This document shows, one piece after another, positions 6,878 to 15,989 of a stretch of DNA of 64,000 bases. Positions within the stretch are counted from its first letter, which is position 1. Each line of letters opens with the position of its first letter. The notes beneath the pieces are model-generated. The model saw only the letters and a program-made list of their open reading frames with translations, did not search any database and had not been told where the DNA came from. This stretch comes from [Mycobacterium] stephanolepidis (GTDB taxonomy: Bacteria; Actinomycetota; Actinomycetes; Mycobacteriales; Mycobacteriaceae). The stretch is from contig NZ_AP018165.1 of the NCBI RefSeq assembly GCF_002356335.1, positions 1,984,001 through 2,048,000 of the forward strand, given 5' to 3'. The translations under genes were made by a program, and so were the position numbers.

Positions 6878-8215
6878 GTGACTTCTGTGAAACCGGCGCC
6901 CGAGGATGAGGTCGTCGAACTGGTCAGCACGCTGATCCGTTTCGACACCTCAAACACCGGAGAGCTGGAAACCACCAAGGGCGAGGCCGAATGCGCGCGG
7001 TGGATCCAGCAGCAGCTGGAAGAGGTCGGATACACCTGTGAGTACGTCGAGGCGGGTGCGCCCGGCCGTGGAAACCTCTTCGCGCGGCTGGCCGGGGCCG
7101 ACAGGGGGCGCGGCGCTCTGCTCATCCACGGTCATTTGGACGTGGTTCCGGCCGAGGCTGCCGATTGGAGCGTGCACCCGTTCTCCGGCGCGGTGACCGA
7201 CGGCTACGTGTGGGGACGCGGCGCCGTCGACATGAAGGACATGGTCGGCATGATGGTGGCCATCGCCCGCGACTTCAAACGATCCGGGACGGTTCCGCCG
7301 CGCGACCTGGTGTGGGCCTTCGTCTCGGATGAGGAGAACGGTGGCAAGTGGGGCTCTCAGTGGCTCGTCGACAACCGCCCCGACCTGTTCGAGGGTGTCA
7401 CCGAGGCCATTGGAGAGGTGGGCGGCTTCTCGCTCACCGTGCCACGCAAGGAAGGTGGTGAGCGGCGCCTGTACCTGCTGGAGACGGCGGAGAAGGGCAT
7501 CGCGTGGATGAGGTTGACCGCCAAGGCGCGGGCCGGCCACGGCTCCATGGTGCATGAGGACAACGCCGTTACGGCGGTCGCCGAAGCCGTCGCCAAGCTT
7601 GGTCGGCATCGGTTCCCGCTGGTGTTGACCGAAGCGGTCACTCAGTTCCTTGCCGCGGTCGCCGAGGAGACCGGTTACGACTTCGACCCGGACTCACCGG
7701 ATCTGGAGGGCACCGTCGCCAAGTTGGGCTCGATCGGCAAGATTGTCGGTGCGACCCTGCGTGATACCGCCAACCCGACCATGCTCAAGGCCGGATACAA
7801 GGCCAATGTCATTCCGGCAACCGCCGAGGCCGTCATCGATTGCCGGGTGCTGCCCGGACGGTTGGAGGCCTTCGAGCGCGAGGTCGACGAGATCATCGGG
7901 CCCGACGTCGAACGCGAATGGGTGCAGTTACTCCCCGCCTACGAGACAACGTTCGACGGCGACCTTGTCGATGCGATGAATGCCGCGGTGCTCGCATTCG
8001 ATCCCGAGGCTCGCACCGTGCCGTACATGCTTTCCGGTGGAACTGATGCAAAGGCGTTCGCCCGGTTAGGTATTCGATGCTTCGGATTCGCGCCGCTGAA
8101 GCTGCCGCCCGAACTGGATTTCGCGTCGTTGTTCCATGGCGTCGACGAGCGCGTGCCGGTCGACGCATTGACTTTCGGTACCAAGGTTCTTCAGCACTTC
8201 CTGCTCAACCACTGA
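6878..8215 (+). CDS. M20/M28-family metallopeptidase (Rv2141c homologue)
   Basis: A 445-residue dinuclear zinc hydrolase of the ArgE/DapE/carboxypeptidase G2 type. Metal-binding signatures are visible: LLIHGHLDVVPA (His and Asp) near residue 90, RGAVDMKDMVG near residue 115, SDEENGGKWGS near residue 150 and a C-terminal FHGVDERVPVDAL. The frame is open from 6830, but GTG at 6878 is preceded by AGGAAAGG and gives a length like the M. tuberculosis homologue. It is the first core gene beyond the integrated element and is followed 26 bases later by the PEBP gene. The substrate is unknown; a peptide or acyl-amino acid is likely from the family. Confidence 0.85.
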   Translation: MTSVKPAPEDEVVELVSTLIRFDTSNTGELETTKGEAECARWIQQQLEEVGYTCEYVEAGAPGRGNLFARLAGADRGRGALLIHGHLDVVPAEAADWSVHPFSGAVTDGYVWGRGAVDMKDMVGMMVAIARDFKRSGTVPPRDLVWAFVSDEENGGKWGSQWLVDNRPDLFEGVTEAIGEVGGFSLTVPRKEGGERRLYLLETAEKGIAWMRLTAKARAGHGSMVHEDNAVTAVAEAVAKLGRHRFPLVLTEAVTQFLAAVAEETGYDFDPDSPDLEGTVAKLGSIGKIVGATLRDTANPTMLKAGYKANVIPATAEAVIDCRVLPGRLEAFEREVDEIIGPDVEREWVQLLPAYETTFDGDLVDAMNAAVLAFDPEARTVPYMLSGGTDAKAFARLGIRCFGFAPLKLPPELDFASLFHGVDERVPVDALTFGTKVLQHFLLNH

Positions 8216-8241
8216 TCACTACCGACTGAAAGGACGCCCAC

Positions 8242-8763
8242 ATGGCCTCTCCCTACGACTCCTTGCCGCAGCTGCCGACCTTCACCCTGACATCTGCCAG
8301 CGTCACCGACGGACAGCCGCTCGGCATCGAGCAGGTGAGCGGAATCATGGGTGCTGGGGGACAGGACGTCTCGCCCGAGCTGAGCTGGTCCGGATTCCCC
8401 GAGGAAACGCAGAGCTTCGCCGTCACGGTGTATGACCCCGACGCGCCGACCGGGTCGGGCTTTTGGCACTGGGCGGTGGCGAACCTGCCTGCCACGACCA
8501 CGCAGCTGCCCGCAGGAGTGGGCAACGGAAGCGACTTGCCGGGGGATGCGATCACGTTGGCCAATGACGCGAGCCTCAAGCGGTACATCGGGGCGGCACC
8601 GCCCGCCGGCCATGGACCGCATCGGTATTACATCGCCGTGCACGCTGTGGGCGTGCCGAAGCTGGAGCTGCCGGAGAGCGCCACCCCGGCGTATCTGGGC
8701 TTCAACCTGTTTGGGCATGCGATCGCCCGCGCCGTCATTCACGGCACCTACGAGCAGCACTAG
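8242..8763 (+). CDS. PEBP-like protein, YbhB/YbcL family (Rv2140c homologue)
   Basis: A 173-residue cytosolic phosphatidylethanolamine-binding-protein fold. It has the family signatures [26 protein letters not shown] and [10 protein letters not shown], plus [13 protein letters not shown] further on. RBS AAAGGA precedes the ATG. The M. tuberculosis counterpart (TB18.6) is an abundant ligand-binding protein of uncertain role. The gene sits directly downstream of the M20 peptidase, probably in the same transcript, and converges with pyrD. Confidence 0.9.
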   Translation: MASPYDSLPQLPTFTLTSASVTDGQPLGIEQVSGIMGAGGQDVSPELSWSGFPEETQSFAVTVYDPDAPTGSGFWHWAVANLPATTTQLPAGVGNGSDLPGDAITLANDASLKRYIGAAPPAGHGPHRYYIAVHAVGVPKLELPESATPAYLGFNLFGHAIARAVIHGTYEQH

Positions 8764-8780
8764 CTGCCCCGCGGGAGCAG

Positions 8781-9845
8781 CTACGAGGCGGAGCCAACCG
8801 CCTCGTGCAGGCTGCCGAACCCGCCGTCGCGCAGGTGTTGGGCGATCCCGTCGTGAATCCGCTTGGCGTAGAAGCCACCCCGGTAGATGAAACCGGTGTA
8901 ACCCTGCAGCAGTGAGGCCCCGGCGGTGATTCGGGCCCAGGCGTCGTCGGCATCCTCGATGCCGCCGACGCTGATCAGCACCAGACGATCTCCGACTCGT
9001 CGGTGCAGCCGTCGCAGCACTTCGAGGGATCGGGTGGCCACCGGTGGTCCGGAAACACCGCCGGCGCCCAGGCCTTCGACATCCGGCGTCTTCAAGCCTG
9101 CGCGGCTGATGGTGGTGTTGGTGGCGACGATCCCGGCCAGGCCCAGTTCCGCTGCCAAATCTGCGATCTCGTCGATGTCGGGATCGGATAGATCGGGGGC
9201 GATCTTCACGAGCACCGGGGCGGTGGTCTCCTCCAGGACCGCGGAAAGGATCTTGCGCAGCTCGCCGATGGCTTGAAGGTCGCGTAGCCCAGGGGTGTTG
9301 GGGGAGCTCACGTTGACCACCAGGAAGTCGGCGGCGGGCCCCACCAATCGCGCGCTGACCCGGTAGTCCGAGGATGCGAAGGCGGCCTCCACGATCTTCG
9401 ATTTGCCGATGTTGGCGCCGATGGGCACCGAGGCCTTTCGCATCGCCAACCGGGGCGCGAGTGCTGCCGCACCGTGGTTGTTGAAGCCCATCCGGTTGAG
9501 CAGGCCACGGTCGGCGGCGAGCCGGAACAGCCGGGGCTTCGGATTGCCCGGTTGGGCGATCGCGGTCACCGTGCCCACCTCGGCGTAGCCGAAGCCGAGC
9601 GGACCCCACACCTTCAGGCCCTCGCCGTCCTTGTCGAATCCCGCGGCCAAACCCAACGGTGCGGGGAAGTGCACCCCGAACACCTCGCTGGCCAGGATGG
9701 GATCGGACGGGGCGCACAGGCGATTCATCAGCCGGCGCGTCGGAGGGAAGGCGGCAGCGGCACGCAACGATGCGAACACCAGGGTATGTACACGTTCGGG
9801 CGGCACCACGAAAAACAGCCGCAACAGGATGGCGTACAGCATCAC
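8781..9845 (-). CDS. pyrD: Dihydroorotate dehydrogenase (quinone), class 2
   Basis: A 354-residue membrane-associated flavoprotein that oxidises dihydroorotate to orotate in pyrimidine synthesis, passing electrons to quinone. The N-terminal helix ([17 protein letters not shown]) is the class 2 membrane anchor. FMN and substrate motifs include [38 protein letters not shown] with the catalytic serine, and VSVGGI-type phosphate binding ([14 protein letters not shown]). Start GTG 9845 overlaps the stop of the DUF5703 gene by 4 bases (ATG 9842 is possible). It is third in the leftward lppL-DUF5703-pyrD operon, the Rv2138-Rv2139 order. Confidence 0.96.
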   Translation of the reverse strand: MMLYAILLRLFFVVPPERVHTLVFASLRAAAAFPPTRRLMNRLCAPSDPILASEVFGVHFPAPLGLAAGFDKDGEGLKVWGPLGFGYAEVGTVTAIAQPGNPKPRLFRLAADRGLLNRMGFNNHGAAALAPRLAMRKASVPIGANIGKSKIVEAAFASSDYRVSARLVGPAADFLVVNVSSPNTPGLRDLQAIGELRKILSAVLEETTAPVLVKIAPDLSDPDIDEIADLAAELGLAGIVATNTTISRAGLKTPDVEGLGAGGVSGPPVATRSLEVLRRLHRRVGDRLVLISVGGIEDADDAWARITAGASLLQGYTGFIYRGGFYAKRIHDGIAQHLRDGGFGSLHEAVGSAS

Positions 9846-10102
9846 ATCACCGGGGCCGTGAACGGGCCGCCGACCACATTGCCGCGTATCTTCTTGCGGC
9901 GCAACAGTACTCGACGACTTCCATCGGTATAGAGCCGCACCCGGGTCAGCTCCCAGCCGCCGAACTCGGCCTGAATCGAGAGCCGGAGCGACGCGGTGAT
10001 CCTGGTGATTTCCGGGGGCAGCCGCAGCGGGTAGTAGTCGTACTCGTCATCGGGCTCGCTTTCCCAGCCCGAGGGAAAGCTGCTGCGTGCGGCGCGACTC
10101 AT
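9842..10102 (-). CDS. DUF5703-family small protein
   Basis: An 86-residue soluble protein with [20 protein letters not shown] and [19 protein letters not shown], which matches the actinobacterial DUF5703 family. There are no membrane segments. It overlaps lppL by 4 bases (ATGA) and pyrD by 4 bases, so all three are translationally coupled. No function is established; constant linkage to pyrD in actinobacteria suggests a role near this operon, which is inference. Confidence 0.75.
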   Translation of the reverse strand: MSRAARSSFPSGWESEPDDEYDYYPLRLPPEITRITASLRLSIQAEFGGWELTRVRLYTDGSRRVLLRRKKIRGNVVGGPFTAPVM

Positions 10103-11166
10103 GCCGCGCTCCTGATATCGATCGCCTGTAACCCGTCTCCCGCGCCGGATGCCACAAACAGCGTGAATCCGTCGCTGACCAGTGAATTAGGTTGCCGCAC
10201 AGTCGCGAATCGGGCCCTTTCCTCGGGGATGCCGGTAGACAAATCGTAGCCAATAACCGTGTTGGCCGCCGTCTGCGACACCCAGGTGAGCGTGGGGGAG
10301 TACGCCAGAGCGTAGGGGGCGCTGGGCACCGGATAGCGCTGGCGCAGGATGAGCGAATCGGCAAGCCCGAATACCAGCAGGGCGCCGCCGCGGGTATCGG
10401 CCACCAGCAGACGCCCCTTGTCGTCGGCGAGCATTGTCGTTGCCCCCGCGCCGGCCCGGAGGGCATGGGCGGTACCGTCGCCGGCGTCGGTCAGGGTGGT
10501 CACCGAACTCTGTGCGCGATCCAGCACGGCGACGGTGTTGCCTTGGTAGGCAAGGGAATCGATATGGGCGAAGCCCTTTGCGCGAGCGGCCACCCGATTC
10601 TGGGAGTCGAGGGTGTAGACCGTGCCGTCGGTGCTGCCCAACACGATCCGGCCGTCGGGACGGCGGGTGATTGCCGAGAACTCGGGCACGCCGTCGCCCG
10701 GTACGTCGATCTTGTCCACGCGCCCCGAGGCGATGTTGACGGTGAAGTAGCCGCCCGCGGTGGCCAGGTACACCGTGCCGTGGTCATCGCCAACGGCTGC
10801 GGTTGCCGGCGAGGGGAGCGTGACGGTGTGACGGGGTGCGTCGAGGTTGTCCCGAGTGAACAACGTCACTGTCCGGCCGTCTTCGGTCAGAACTGACACC
10901 ACCTTGGTCGACGTGTCGAACAACACGGCGCGGGACCGACCGGTGAATCGGTGCACCGTTCCGGCCGGTGCCGTCGCAACGGGGGGTGACTGTGCCGCGG
11001 AGGCCGGAGTGATGACGGCTGGGTCGGCGGGATTGCCCGCGTCACTGCCAGATGAGCAGCCCGATACGGCACCCGTGACCACCGTGATGACGGCTGTTAG
11101 CGCGGCGGCAGTGCCCCTTATACCGCGCATGGCGCGGCCCGGTAAACGATTCATTGCGTCCATCAT
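10099..11166 (-). CDS. lppL: Lipoprotein LppL-like, beta-propeller
   Basis: A 355-residue exported lipoprotein. An N-terminal hydrophobic stretch (LTAVITVVTGAVSGC) ends in a lipobox-like VSGC, with the acylated Cys near residue 36. The mature part has repeated strands of about 40 residues (VYLATAGGYFTVN, IVLGSTDGTVYTLD, LLVADTRGGALLVFG), consistent with a YncE-like beta-propeller. The position upstream of pyrD matches Rv2138 lppL. The start could be any of three nearby ATGs (11166, 11163, 11154). The ligand is unknown; surface localisation is inferred from the lipobox. Confidence 0.8.
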   Translation of the reverse strand: MMDAMNRLPGRAMRGIRGTAAALTAVITVVTGAVSGCSSGSDAGNPADPAVITPASAAQSPPVATAPAGTVHRFTGRSRAVLFDTSTKVVSVLTEDGRTVTLFTRDNLDAPRHTVTLPSPATAAVGDDHGTVYLATAGGYFTVNIASGRVDKIDVPGDGVPEFSAITRRPDGRIVLGSTDGTVYTLDSQNRVAARAKGFAHIDSLAYQGNTVAVLDRAQSSVTTLTDAGDGTAHALRAGAGATTMLADDKGRLLVADTRGGALLVFGLADSLILRQRYPVPSAPYALAYSPTLTWVSQTAANTVIGYDLSTGIPEERARFATVRQPNSLVSDGFTLFVASGAGDGLQAIDIRSAA

Positions 11167-11246
11167 CGCAATCGACCTGGGGTTGCCGGGCAGGAGATGA
11201 CTTTCTCGGCGCGTTCGGTGCTAGCAGACGGTAGCTGGGGGCTATC

Positions 11247-11570
11247 GTGAGGACTATGACGCTTGCCGACAGTCCGGTCTTCACCGTCGAGGTCCTCGTG
11301 ACGGGCGTGCACGCGAATGGATTTGGTGAGGTAGGCGATGGTCGTAGCTTCGCTTTCCGCATCGAGGATTCGTTGCTGCGTGTCGAAATCTACCGAGCCT
11401 TCCTGACCGAGCTGGTTCCCGACGACAGCGATGTGGTGGCGGTGGGAACCCGTCCGATCACCGATATCGATGTCACCGATGAACGCAGCATCGTTGCGGC
11501 GGTGCGTGATCTGGTCGCCGACGCACAGCCGGTGAGCATCAGCCGCCTCGCCCGGCTGTTGGCCGGCTAG
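11247..11570 (+). CDS. Conserved small mycobacterial protein (Rv2137c position)
   Basis: A 107-residue soluble, acidic protein. Start GTG 11247 has GGGGG six bases upstream; ATG at 11256 is the alternative. No catalytic motif was recognised. It is divergent from lppL and lies 35 bases upstream of uppP, so it probably heads the uppP transcript. The position corresponds to Rv2137c in M. tuberculosis. Function unknown. Confidence 0.65.
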   Translation: MRTMTLADSPVFTVEVLVTGVHANGFGEVGDGRSFAFRIEDSLLRVEIYRAFLTELVPDDSDVVAVGTRPITDIDVTDERSIVAAVRDLVADAQPVSISRLARLLAG

Positions 11571-11605
11571 GGCGATTCGCCGGCGCGTCCAGTACGGTCG
11601 CTGTC

Positions 11606-12457
11606 GTGGATTCGGCAGTGGCGGCAATGTCCTGGTTGCAAGTGATCGTGCTGGCGGTGGTTCAGGGACTCACCGAATTCCTGCCGATCTCATCATCTGG
11701 CCATCTGGCCATCGTGTCGCGAGTGTTCTTCAGTGACGATGCGGGCGCGTCCTTCACCGCGGTGACCCAGTTGGGCACCGAGGCGGCGGTTTTGCTCTAC
11801 TTTGCCAAAGATATATGGCGCATCCTTCGTGCCTGGTTTGACGGGCTGTTCGTCAAGGCGCACAGAACCTTTGACTACTGGATGGGCTGGTACGTCATCG
11901 TAGGCACCATGCCCATCGGAGTGCTGGGCCTGGCGTTCAAGGATCAAATTCGTTCCGGTGCAAGGAATCTGTGGCTCATCTCGGCGTCGCTCATCGTCTT
12001 CGCGCTGGTCATCGCCGCCGCCGAATACTATGGGCGTCAGGTGCGCCCCACCGAGCAATTGACCATGAAGGACGCTGTGATCGTCGGCAGCGCACAGGCA
12101 TTGGCGCTCATACCCGGCGTCTCCCGATCGGGCGCCACGATCAGTGCGGGACTGTTCCTGGGACTGGACCGCGCCGCGTCCGCCCGATTCGGATTCTTGC
12201 TGGCGATACCGGCGGTGCTGGCCTCCGGGCTGTTCTCGCTGCCGGACGCCTTCCATCCGGTGACCGAGGGCATGAGTGCGACGGGCCTGCAGCTGCTGGT
12301 CGCCACCCTGATCGCGTTTGTCATCGGGTACGCGGCAGTTGCCTGGTTGCTGCGCTTCATCAGTAACCACAGCATGTACTGGTTCGTCGGATATCGCGTG
12401 GTGGTGGGCCTGACGGTGATGGGTCTGCTGGCCGCCGGGGTGGTGAGCGCATCGTGA
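11606..12457 (+). CDS. uppP: Undecaprenyl-diphosphate phosphatase
   Basis: A 283-residue polytopic membrane enzyme that dephosphorylates undecaprenyl (in mycobacteria decaprenyl) diphosphate to recycle the cell-wall lipid carrier. Both BacA signatures are present: [15 protein letters not shown] near residue 20 and [16 protein letters not shown] near residue 170, with about eight hydrophobic segments. The start at GTG 11606 agrees with the usual N-terminus; ATG 11627 would also work. The stop overlaps the following phosphatase gene by 4 bases. Rv2136c homologue. Confidence 0.95.
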   Translation: MDSAVAAMSWLQVIVLAVVQGLTEFLPISSSGHLAIVSRVFFSDDAGASFTAVTQLGTEAAVLLYFAKDIWRILRAWFDGLFVKAHRTFDYWMGWYVIVGTMPIGVLGLAFKDQIRSGARNLWLISASLIVFALVIAAAEYYGRQVRPTEQLTMKDAVIVGSAQALALIPGVSRSGATISAGLFLGLDRAASARFGFLLAIPAVLASGLFSLPDAFHPVTEGMSATGLQLLVATLIAFVIGYAAVAWLLRFISNHSMYWFVGYRVVVGLTVMGLLAAGVVSAS

Positions 12458-13146
12458 CGGTCATTCTCTTGCGCCATGGGCGTTCTACCTCGAATGTCGC
12501 ACACACCCTTGCGGGTCGCAGCCCGGGTGTCGAGCTCGACGAGAAGGGCCAGGTCCAGGCGCGCGGTGTGGTCGACCGACTGGGCGCGGTGACGGTCCAG
12601 GCGATCGTCACCTCGCCGCTGCTGCGGTGCGAGCAGACCGTGGCGCCGCTGGCGGCGGCGCTGAATCTGACGCCAGTGGTCGAGGATCGGCTGTTGGAGG
12701 TGGATTACGGCGACTGGACCGGCTGCGAGATCAAGGAGCTGTTGTCCGAACCCTTGTGGAAGGTCGTCCAGCAGCAGCCCAGCGCCGCGCGGTTCCCGGG
12801 TGGCGAAGGGCTGGCCCAGGTTCAGGCACGGGCGGTGGCGGCTGTCCGTGAGCACGACCGGCGGCTATCCGAGGAGCATGGCGGTGACTGCGTCTGGGTG
12901 GCATGTACTCACGGAGATGTCATCAAGTCGGTACTGGCCGATGCGCTCGGCACCCACCTGGACGCGTTCCAGCGCATCGTGGCCGATCCGGCGTCGATGA
13001 GCGTGGTGCGTTACACCGAGCTGCGACCTTTTGTTGTACACATGAACCACACCGGCCCTGACCTGTCCAGCGCCCTGAGCGCCGGGCCGCCCGCGAGGCC
13101 TGCCGGAGCGGCGTCCGATGCTCCGGTGGGCGGCACAACCGATTAG
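12454..13146 (+). CDS. Histidine phosphatase superfamily protein (Rv2135c homologue)
   Basis: A 230-residue protein with the phosphoglycerate-mutase-like RHG motif at the N-terminus ([14 protein letters not shown]). A second arginine lies in SPLLRCEQT, the Glu is in EVDYGDWTG, and the distal His is in [11 protein letters not shown]; together these form the 2H-phosphatase active site. The C-terminal 20 residues are Pro/Ala-rich. Start GTG overlaps uppP by 4 bases. In M. tuberculosis the homologue is an acid-phosphatase-like enzyme rather than a true mutase. The substrate is not known. Confidence 0.88.
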   Translation: MTVILLRHGRSTSNVAHTLAGRSPGVELDEKGQVQARGVVDRLGAVTVQAIVTSPLLRCEQTVAPLAAALNLTPVVEDRLLEVDYGDWTGCEIKELLSEPLWKVVQQQPSAARFPGGEGLAQVQARAVAAVREHDRRLSEEHGGDCVWVACTHGDVIKSVLADALGTHLDAFQRIVADPASMSVVRYTELRPFVVHMNHTGPDLSSALSAGPPARPAGAASDAPVGGTTD

Positions 13147-13192
13147 AACCCTTCGCGCGAGGGGTTCATCGACCGGTAGTTTTGGAGACACC

Positions 13193-13780
13193 ATGCCCCG
13201 ATCGATTCATGTATTCCGCAGCCCGGACCGTTTCGTTGCCGGAACGGTCGGGGAACCGGGGAATCGCACGTTCTACCTACAAGCCGTCCACGAGAGCCGG
13301 ATCGTCAGCGTGATGCTGGAGAAGCAGCAGGTGTCGGTGCTGGCCGAGCGCATCGGAACGCTGCTGTCGGAGGTTCATCGACGGTTCGGGACGGAGATCC
13401 CGCCCGAGCCCGATGTGGTCGAGGATCTCAACCCGTTGGTGATGCCCGTGGACGCCGAGTTCCGGGTCGGCACCATGGGGTTGGGCTGGGATGCCGAGGC
13501 CAACTCCGTGGTTGTCGAACTGCTGGCGGTGAGTGAGCAGGAATTCGACGCCTCCGTGGTACTCGATGACTCCGAGGACGGCCCGGATGCCGTTCGGGTG
13601 TTCCTCTCGCTGGAAGCGGCGCGCCAATTCGCGACACGCTCCACCAGAGTCGTTTCCGCAGGCCGGCCACCGTGTCCGTTGTGTGAGGAACCGCTCGACC
13701 CGGCCGGGCATATCTGTGTCCGCACCAACGGCTATCGCCGGGGGACGGTGCCCGGGGCGGCAGATGACACCGAGTCCTGA
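13193..13780 (+). CDS. DUF3090 family protein (Rv2134c homologue)
   Basis: A 195-residue soluble protein with the family start RSIHVFRSPDRFVAGTVGEPGNRTFYLQA. A C-terminal zinc-knuckle-like CPLCEEPLDPAGHIC would bind one metal through CxxC and HxC. The start is ATG 13193 with GGAGACACC upstream. Its last 17 bases overlap the SCO1664-family gene, suggesting coupled translation. The pair DUF3090 plus SCO1664-like kinase fold is conserved in actinobacteria but biochemically uncharacterised as far as I know. Confidence 0.85.
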   Translation: MPRSIHVFRSPDRFVAGTVGEPGNRTFYLQAVHESRIVSVMLEKQQVSVLAERIGTLLSEVHRRFGTEIPPEPDVVEDLNPLVMPVDAEFRVGTMGLGWDAEANSVVVELLAVSEQEFDASVVLDDSEDGPDAVRVFLSLEAARQFATRSTRVVSAGRPPCPLCEEPLDPAGHICVRTNGYRRGTVPGAADDTES

Positions 13781-14594
13781 CGGTTTGGGGCCCCGCGACA
13801 GTCCCGCGGATCACACCGCGATCCGCGATGGTGAACTCACCGTCATCGGCCGCATTCGCTCGGCGAGCAATGCCACCTTTCTGTGCGAGGTGCCGGGCAC
13901 GTCGGGGGACAGCGTGCATTGTGTGTACAAACCGGTACGGGGCGAGCGGCCGCTCTGGGATTTCCCGGATGGCACCTTGGCCGGTCGCGAGGTGGCGACG
14001 TACCTGATATCGGCCGAGTTGGGCTGGAATGTGGTGCCGTATACGGTGTTTCGAGATGGCCCGGCGGGCGTTGGCATGGTGCAACGGTGGATCCACGAGC
14101 CGGAGCTGGTCGAAGGTGCGCTCGATCTGGTCGATATCTGTCTGCCGCAGGCGGTACCGCAGGATTACCTGCCGATCCTGCGTGCACTGGACGCGGATGG
14201 CGCCGAAATCGTGCTGGTGCACGCCGATGACGCCTTGCTGCGCCGGATGGCGGTGTTCGACACCTTGGTGAACAACGCCGATCGCAAGGGCGGCCACATC
14301 CTGCGAGGTGCCGATGGTGGTGTCTACGGGGTGGATCACGGGATCTGTCTGCACAGCGAGGACAAGCTGCGGACCGTCCTGTGGGGTTGGGCGGGCAAGC
14401 CCGTGGAGCCGGAGTTGCTTGACGATGTGACTCGCCTGGAGGAGTCCTTGCGCGGAGATCTGGGCGCCGCGCTCGCGGGCCACATCACGACGGCAGAGGT
14501 GGCCGCTGTGCGCGAACGCGCGGTGATGACGCTGAATGATCCGGTGATGCCGATGCCCGATCGCAGTAGACCCATACCGTGGCCCGCCTTTTGA
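13764..14594 (+). CDS. SCO1664-family protein, PI3/4-kinase-like fold (Rv2133c homologue)
   Basis: A 276-residue protein. VYKPVRGERPLWDFPDG resembles the nucleotide-binding lysine loop of HipA/PI-kinase-like folds. DTLVNNADRKGGHIL and YGVDHGICLH fit the catalytic and metal-binding loops (D-x-x-x-N and the DHG Asp). Phosphorylation of some target is therefore plausible but unproven. The start ATG 13764 overlaps DUF3090. It ends the uppP-led run of coupled genes (uppP, phosphatase, DUF3090, SCO1664). Confidence 0.78.
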   Translation: MTPSPDGLGPRDSPADHTAIRDGELTVIGRIRSASNATFLCEVPGTSGDSVHCVYKPVRGERPLWDFPDGTLAGREVATYLISAELGWNVVPYTVFRDGPAGVGMVQRWIHEPELVEGALDLVDICLPQAVPQDYLPILRALDADGAEIVLVHADDALLRRMAVFDTLVNNADRKGGHILRGADGGVYGVDHGICLHSEDKLRTVLWGWAGKPVEPELLDDVTRLEESLRGDLGAALAGHITTAEVAAVRERAVMTLNDPVMPMPDRSRPIPWPAF

Positions 14595-14663
14595 TTGTCG
14601 ATCGTCTAGCCTGGTCGGCAAGCATGATGTTCCGGGAAGGGACGGGCAAGAGGGGGTGCTGAC

Positions 14664-15566
14664 GTGACGGGACCGTACGACCCGTATCAGCAGGGACCGG
14701 CCGGGCAGTGGGGCGCTCCTGAGGGGGCGACTCAGGGGCACTGGCAGACACCGCCGCCGACGGCTCCGTACGGTTATGCGCCGGCCGATTATCCGGAAGA
14801 TTCGATCGGCCGCCTGTATGACGGTGTTCCACAGGACTACGCGGTTCCCCCGATGTATCCCGGACTCCCGGGGCAAGACCCCTTCGGATCGCAGAAACGG
14901 TCCAGACCGTGGATTCTGATCGCCTCGATCGCGGGCGCGGTCGTCGTGGTGCTCGCGGTGGTGTTGGTCGTGATTCTCAACCGGGACAGCGCTCCACGCC
15001 AGTCGATCAGCGCGCCGACCACCACGGTGTCCTATGCGAGCCCCGAATTGCCCACGGCAGGTGGCGAACCCACCTATCAGACTCCGACCTTGCAACCGCC
15101 TCGTACGCCGATGGCGCCGCCCCAGATGCCCGTGCCGCCCCCTGCGCCGACGGGCCCACCCAAGGCTCCGGGGCAGGTTGCGGTGGTCGGCGACTGCATC
15201 GCGTTGGCCGCGCCCTCGGATTACAAGGCGGTTGCCTGTACCGATCCCAAGGCCGCCTGGCGAGTCATTGAGGTCGTTCCCGGCGGCAAGTGCCGGCAGA
15301 CATATACCGGATTCACGGCTGGTGATTTCTCGTATTGCATTGCGCCGCAACTGCGTATCGGATCCTGCTATCAGACTGCCGTCGTGATGGGAAGCACCGT
15401 GTTTGTCGCTGCGGATTCCTGTCAGGCGCCGAAGGCATTCATGGTGTTGTTCGTGATTCCGGGAACGAAGGAGTCATCGCAATGCAAGGGCAAGCCCGGC
15501 GTCGTGCATTCCTTCGCGTTCCCCGATCCACCGATGGCGATCTGTACGGGTGAATTCGCTCCCTGA
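14664..15566 (+). CDS. Proline-rich single-pass membrane protein, Cys-rich extracellular domain
   Basis: A 300-residue protein. About 85 residues of cytosolic Pro/Gly/Tyr-rich sequence precede one transmembrane helix (ILIASIAGAVVVVLAVVLVV, about residues 90-110). A Pro/Thr-rich linker (about 115-165) and an extracellular domain with seven or so cysteines (GDCIAL, VACTDP, GGKCRQ, SYCIAP, GSCYQT, DSCQAP, SSQCKG) follow; these probably form disulfides. The start GTG 14664 has AGGGGG upstream. The layout resembles mycobacterial LppU/SCO-type membrane-anchored proteins with disulfide-rich ectodomains. It is absent from the same place in M. tuberculosis. Function not recognised. Confidence 0.8.
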   Translation: MTGPYDPYQQGPAGQWGAPEGATQGHWQTPPPTAPYGYAPADYPEDSIGRLYDGVPQDYAVPPMYPGLPGQDPFGSQKRSRPWILIASIAGAVVVVLAVVLVVILNRDSAPRQSISAPTTTVSYASPELPTAGGEPTYQTPTLQPPRTPMAPPQMPVPPPAPTGPPKAPGQVAVVGDCIALAAPSDYKAVACTDPKAAWRVIEVVPGGKCRQTYTGFTAGDFSYCIAPQLRIGSCYQTAVVMGSTVFVAADSCQAPKAFMVLFVIPGTKESSQCKGKPGVVHSFAFPDPPMAICTGEFAP

Positions 15567-15658
15567 TCTTGGAATCTGGGATCGATCGACTTAAGGAAAA
15601 ATGCTTCCGACCAGTCTCTATCGGGCAATAAGATCGTGTCCTCATCAGAGGGGACATC

Positions 15659-15989
15659 ATGATCACAAACTTCAGCCGGTTTTGGGCTGCCGGAATTCTT
15701 GCCGCTTCGGTTGTTGGGGCTGTCGGCCTCGCCGCGCCCGCATATGCCGATGGCGAAGGTGAGTTCCTGCAGATCCTGCGTGATAGCGGCCCAGGTTTTA
15801 CGTCGCTCGATCCGATCGACGCGGGGTTGAATGTGCATCTCGGGAACATGGCCTGCGAAACGCTTCGCAACGGCGGGACGCGAGGACGCCATTGCGGCTG
15901 CTGGGCTCACACCGTTGTACCCGCGATGGTCACGGGTGGCGATAGTTGATGCCGCACAGCAAGCGTTATGCCCTGACGTCAAGCGCTAA
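15659..15989 (+). pseudogene. DUF732-like secreted protein, interrupted by a +1 frameshift
   Basis: A secreted protein starts at ATG 15659 with a signal peptide ending PAYADG and the DUF732-like FLQILRDSGPGFTSLDP. As written, the frame leaves the family after METLRNGG-like sequence (ACETLRNGG) and ends at 15949 with an atypical tail. Removing one G from the GGG at about 15876-15878 restores REDAIAAAGLTPLY followed by [17 protein letters not shown], a typical DUF732 ending with its conserved Cys, and a TAA at 15987-15989. I read this as a real one-base insertion or a homopolymer sequencing error. Function of DUF732 proteins is unknown. Confidence 0.72.

Noticed and set aside
8191..9717. 508-codon open frame on the minus strand
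   Set aside because: It overlaps pyrD in another frame and the PEBP gene antisense, and has an Arg/Gly-rich composition with no domain. It is a shadow.
13428..15350. 640-codon open frame on the minus strand
   Set aside because: It runs antisense through DUF3090, the SCO1664-family gene and the membrane protein gene, each of which has clear family motifs or an RBS. The frame is open because of high GC third-position bias.
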